From positions 1 to 6,281 of the forward strand of contig JANXWM010000308.1 in the NCBI GenBank assembly GCA_025351145.1: a DNA stretch of 6,281 bases, given 5' to 3'. Shown here in pieces: positions 5,066 through 6,281 of the stretch. Within the stretch, counting starts at the first letter, position 1, and each line of letters begins with the position of its first letter. The DNA comes from Chitinophagaceae bacterium. GTDB lineage: Bacteria > Bacteroidota > Bacteroidia > Chitinophagales > Chitinophagaceae. The notes under the pieces were generated by a model. The model was not told where the DNA came from. It ran no database searches and saw only the letters and a program-made list of their open reading frames with translations. Made by a program: the position numbers and the translations under genes.

Positions 5066-6281
5066 ATGGTTGATGTTATTCTCGGCTTGCAGTGGGGCGA
5101 TGAAGGCAAAGGAAAAATAGTTGACTACTTTGCGCCGCAATATGATATAGTTGCCCGTTTTCAGGGCGGCCCAAATGCGGGCCATACATTGTACGTTGAA
5201 GGTAAAAAAATTGTTTTGCACCAGATACCTTCAGGTATTTTTCACCAGGATAAAATTAATATTATCGGCAATGGTGTAGTGCTTGATCCGGTAACGCTTA
5301 AAAGGGAATGTGATGCAGTTGCCGCTTACGGTATTGATGTGAGGAAAAATCTTTTTATATCGCAGCGTACCAACCTTATTGTGCCTACGCACCGGGCTTT
5401 AGACAAAGCATCTGAACTGCAGAAAGGCGACAGCAAGATAGGCTCTACATTAAAAGGTATTGGCCCGGCCTATATGGATAAAACAGGCCGAAATGCACTG
5501 CGGGTGGGCGATTTAATGGATAAAAGTTTTATTACGAACTACATTAAACTGCGCCTGAAACACCAAAAATTATTAGACAATTTTAATTTTATAGAAGATA
5601 TTACGGCATGGGAAGAAGAATTTTTTGAAGCACTTGAATTTTTGCGCACATTGAATATTGTTAATGGCGAATACTTCATCAACAACAAAATAAGTGAAGG
5701 CAAAAAAGTGTTAGCTGAAGGGGCGCAGGGCAGTATGCTGGATATTGATTTTGGAACCGTTCCTTTCGTTACTTCGAGCAGCACTATTTCTGCAGGCGTA
5801 TGTAATGGTTTAGGAATAGCCCCTCAAAAGATTAAAGAAATACTGGGCGTAACAAAAGCTTATTGCACTCGTGTTGGCGGCGGCCCTTTCCCTACAGAGC
5901 TGGAAGATGCTACAGGCGAAGAACTGAGAAAGATTGGCAGCGAGTTTGGTGCAACAACCGGAAGGCCACGGCGTTGCGGCTGGATTGACCTTGTAGCGCT
6001 TAAATTCGCCTGTATGATCAATGGTGTAACACAATTGGTAATGACCAAAGCTGATGTACTTGATTCATTTGAAGAATTGAAAATTTGTACTGCTTACAAC
6101 ATTAATGGCGAAGAAAAAGAAGAAGTACCTTTTCAAATGACAAGAGTAGCCATTGACCCGGTATATAAATCATTTAAAGGATGGAATACTGATAGTTCTG
6201 TAATTAGGGATGCAGCATTATTGCCCGCAGATATGTCAACATATATTGAGTTCATTAATGAATATACCGGTGCACCGGTTA
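5066..6281 (+). CDS. purA: Adenylosuccinate synthetase, C-terminal end missing
   Basis: The open frame runs 405 codons from the ATG at 5066 to the window edge; the family is usually about 420-430 residues, so only a short tail is missing. PurA joins IMP and aspartate using GTP to give adenylosuccinate, the first committed step to AMP, in the cytoplasm. Key motifs are intact: QWGDEGKGK (9-17, phosphate loop, catalytic Asp12), GGPNAGHT (34-41, catalytic His40), STLKGIGPAY (127-136, IMP-binding loop) with Arg142 after it, CTRVGGGPFPTE (267-278), GATTGRPRRCGW (295-306, aspartate-binding loop with Arg302 and Arg303) and TKADVLD (327-333), whose Asp333 recognises guanine. The start is fixed by the family N-terminus beginning a few residues before the QWGDEGKGK loop. 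It has its own promoter (5014-5042), with repeat copy B upstream. The sequence shows no sign of decay. Confidence 0.97.
   Translation, partial: MVDVILGLQWGDEGKGKIVDYFAPQYDIVARFQGGPNAGHTLYVEGKKIVLHQIPSGIFHQDKINIIGNGVVLDPVTLKRECDAVAAYGIDVRKNLFISQRTNLIVPTHRALDKASELQKGDSKIGSTLKGIGPAYMDKTGRNALRVGDLMDKSFITNYIKLRLKHQKLLDNFNFIEDITAWEEEFFEALEFLRTLNIVNGEYFINNKISEGKKVLAEGAQGSMLDIDFGTVPFVTSSSTISAGVCNGLGIAPQKIKEILGVTKAYCTRVGGGPFPTELEDATGEELRKIGSEFGATTGRPRRCGWIDLVALKFACMINGVTQLVMTKADVLDSFEELKICTAYNINGEEKEEVPFQMTRVAIDPVYKSFKGWNTDSSVIRDAALLPADMSTYIEFINEYTGAPV

Noticed and set aside
5539..6048. Three minus-strand open frames opposite purA
   Set aside because: They are antisense to a fully conserved purA frame and their translations are low-complexity Ser/Leu-rich without family resemblance.

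Overview
The window looks like chromosomal DNA of a member of the Bacteroidota, most likely a Chitinophagaceae-type organism. Four things suggest this: no Shine-Dalgarno sequences precede the genes, promoter-like TAnnTTTG (-7) boxes lie upstream of several of them, the intergenic gaps are A/T-rich with repeats, and the proteins have the character of that group (a lipoprotein GH13 amylase, a short RsmI, a stand-alone PurS). The family assignment is inference from recall; no database was searched.

Layout, left to right. (1) 1-702, minus strand: 5' part of a lipoprotein alpha-amylase (GH13), cut by the window edge. (2) 703-967: divergent intergenic region with an amylase promoter, repeat copy A, a 15-bp palindrome and the -7 box of the next gene. 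(3) 968-1483: hotdog-fold acyl-CoA thioesterase. (4) 1484-1636: degraded reverse repeat copy C and a probable promoter. (5) 1637-4771: four co-directional genes, pepP (Xaa-Pro aminopeptidase), pssA (phosphatidylserine synthase), purS (FGAM synthase small subunit, ATGA overlap with pssA) and rsmI (16S rRNA C1402 ribose methyltransferase). The pepP-pssA and purS-rsmI gaps hold related TGATTTGG / CACCAAATC hairpin-type repeats that run right up to the next start codon. (6) 4772-5065: reverse repeat copy D, forward copy B and a promoter. (7) 5066-6281: purA (adenylosuccinate synthetase), lacking only its extreme C-terminus at the window edge.

The genes are mostly housekeeping functions without a single shared pathway. 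purS and purA both serve purine synthesis (early IMP branch and AMP branch), and pssA feeds phosphatidylethanolamine synthesis. I see no defence system, CRISPR array, transposase, tRNA or rRNA. The most interesting content is intergenic: a 57-bp bipartite repeat with two conserved blocks a constant 42 bp apart around a variable 22-bp centre. It is present in three clear copies and one decayed copy. Its orientation follows the transcription units: forward copies lie about 50 bp ahead of promoter boxes and reverse copies directly follow stop codons.
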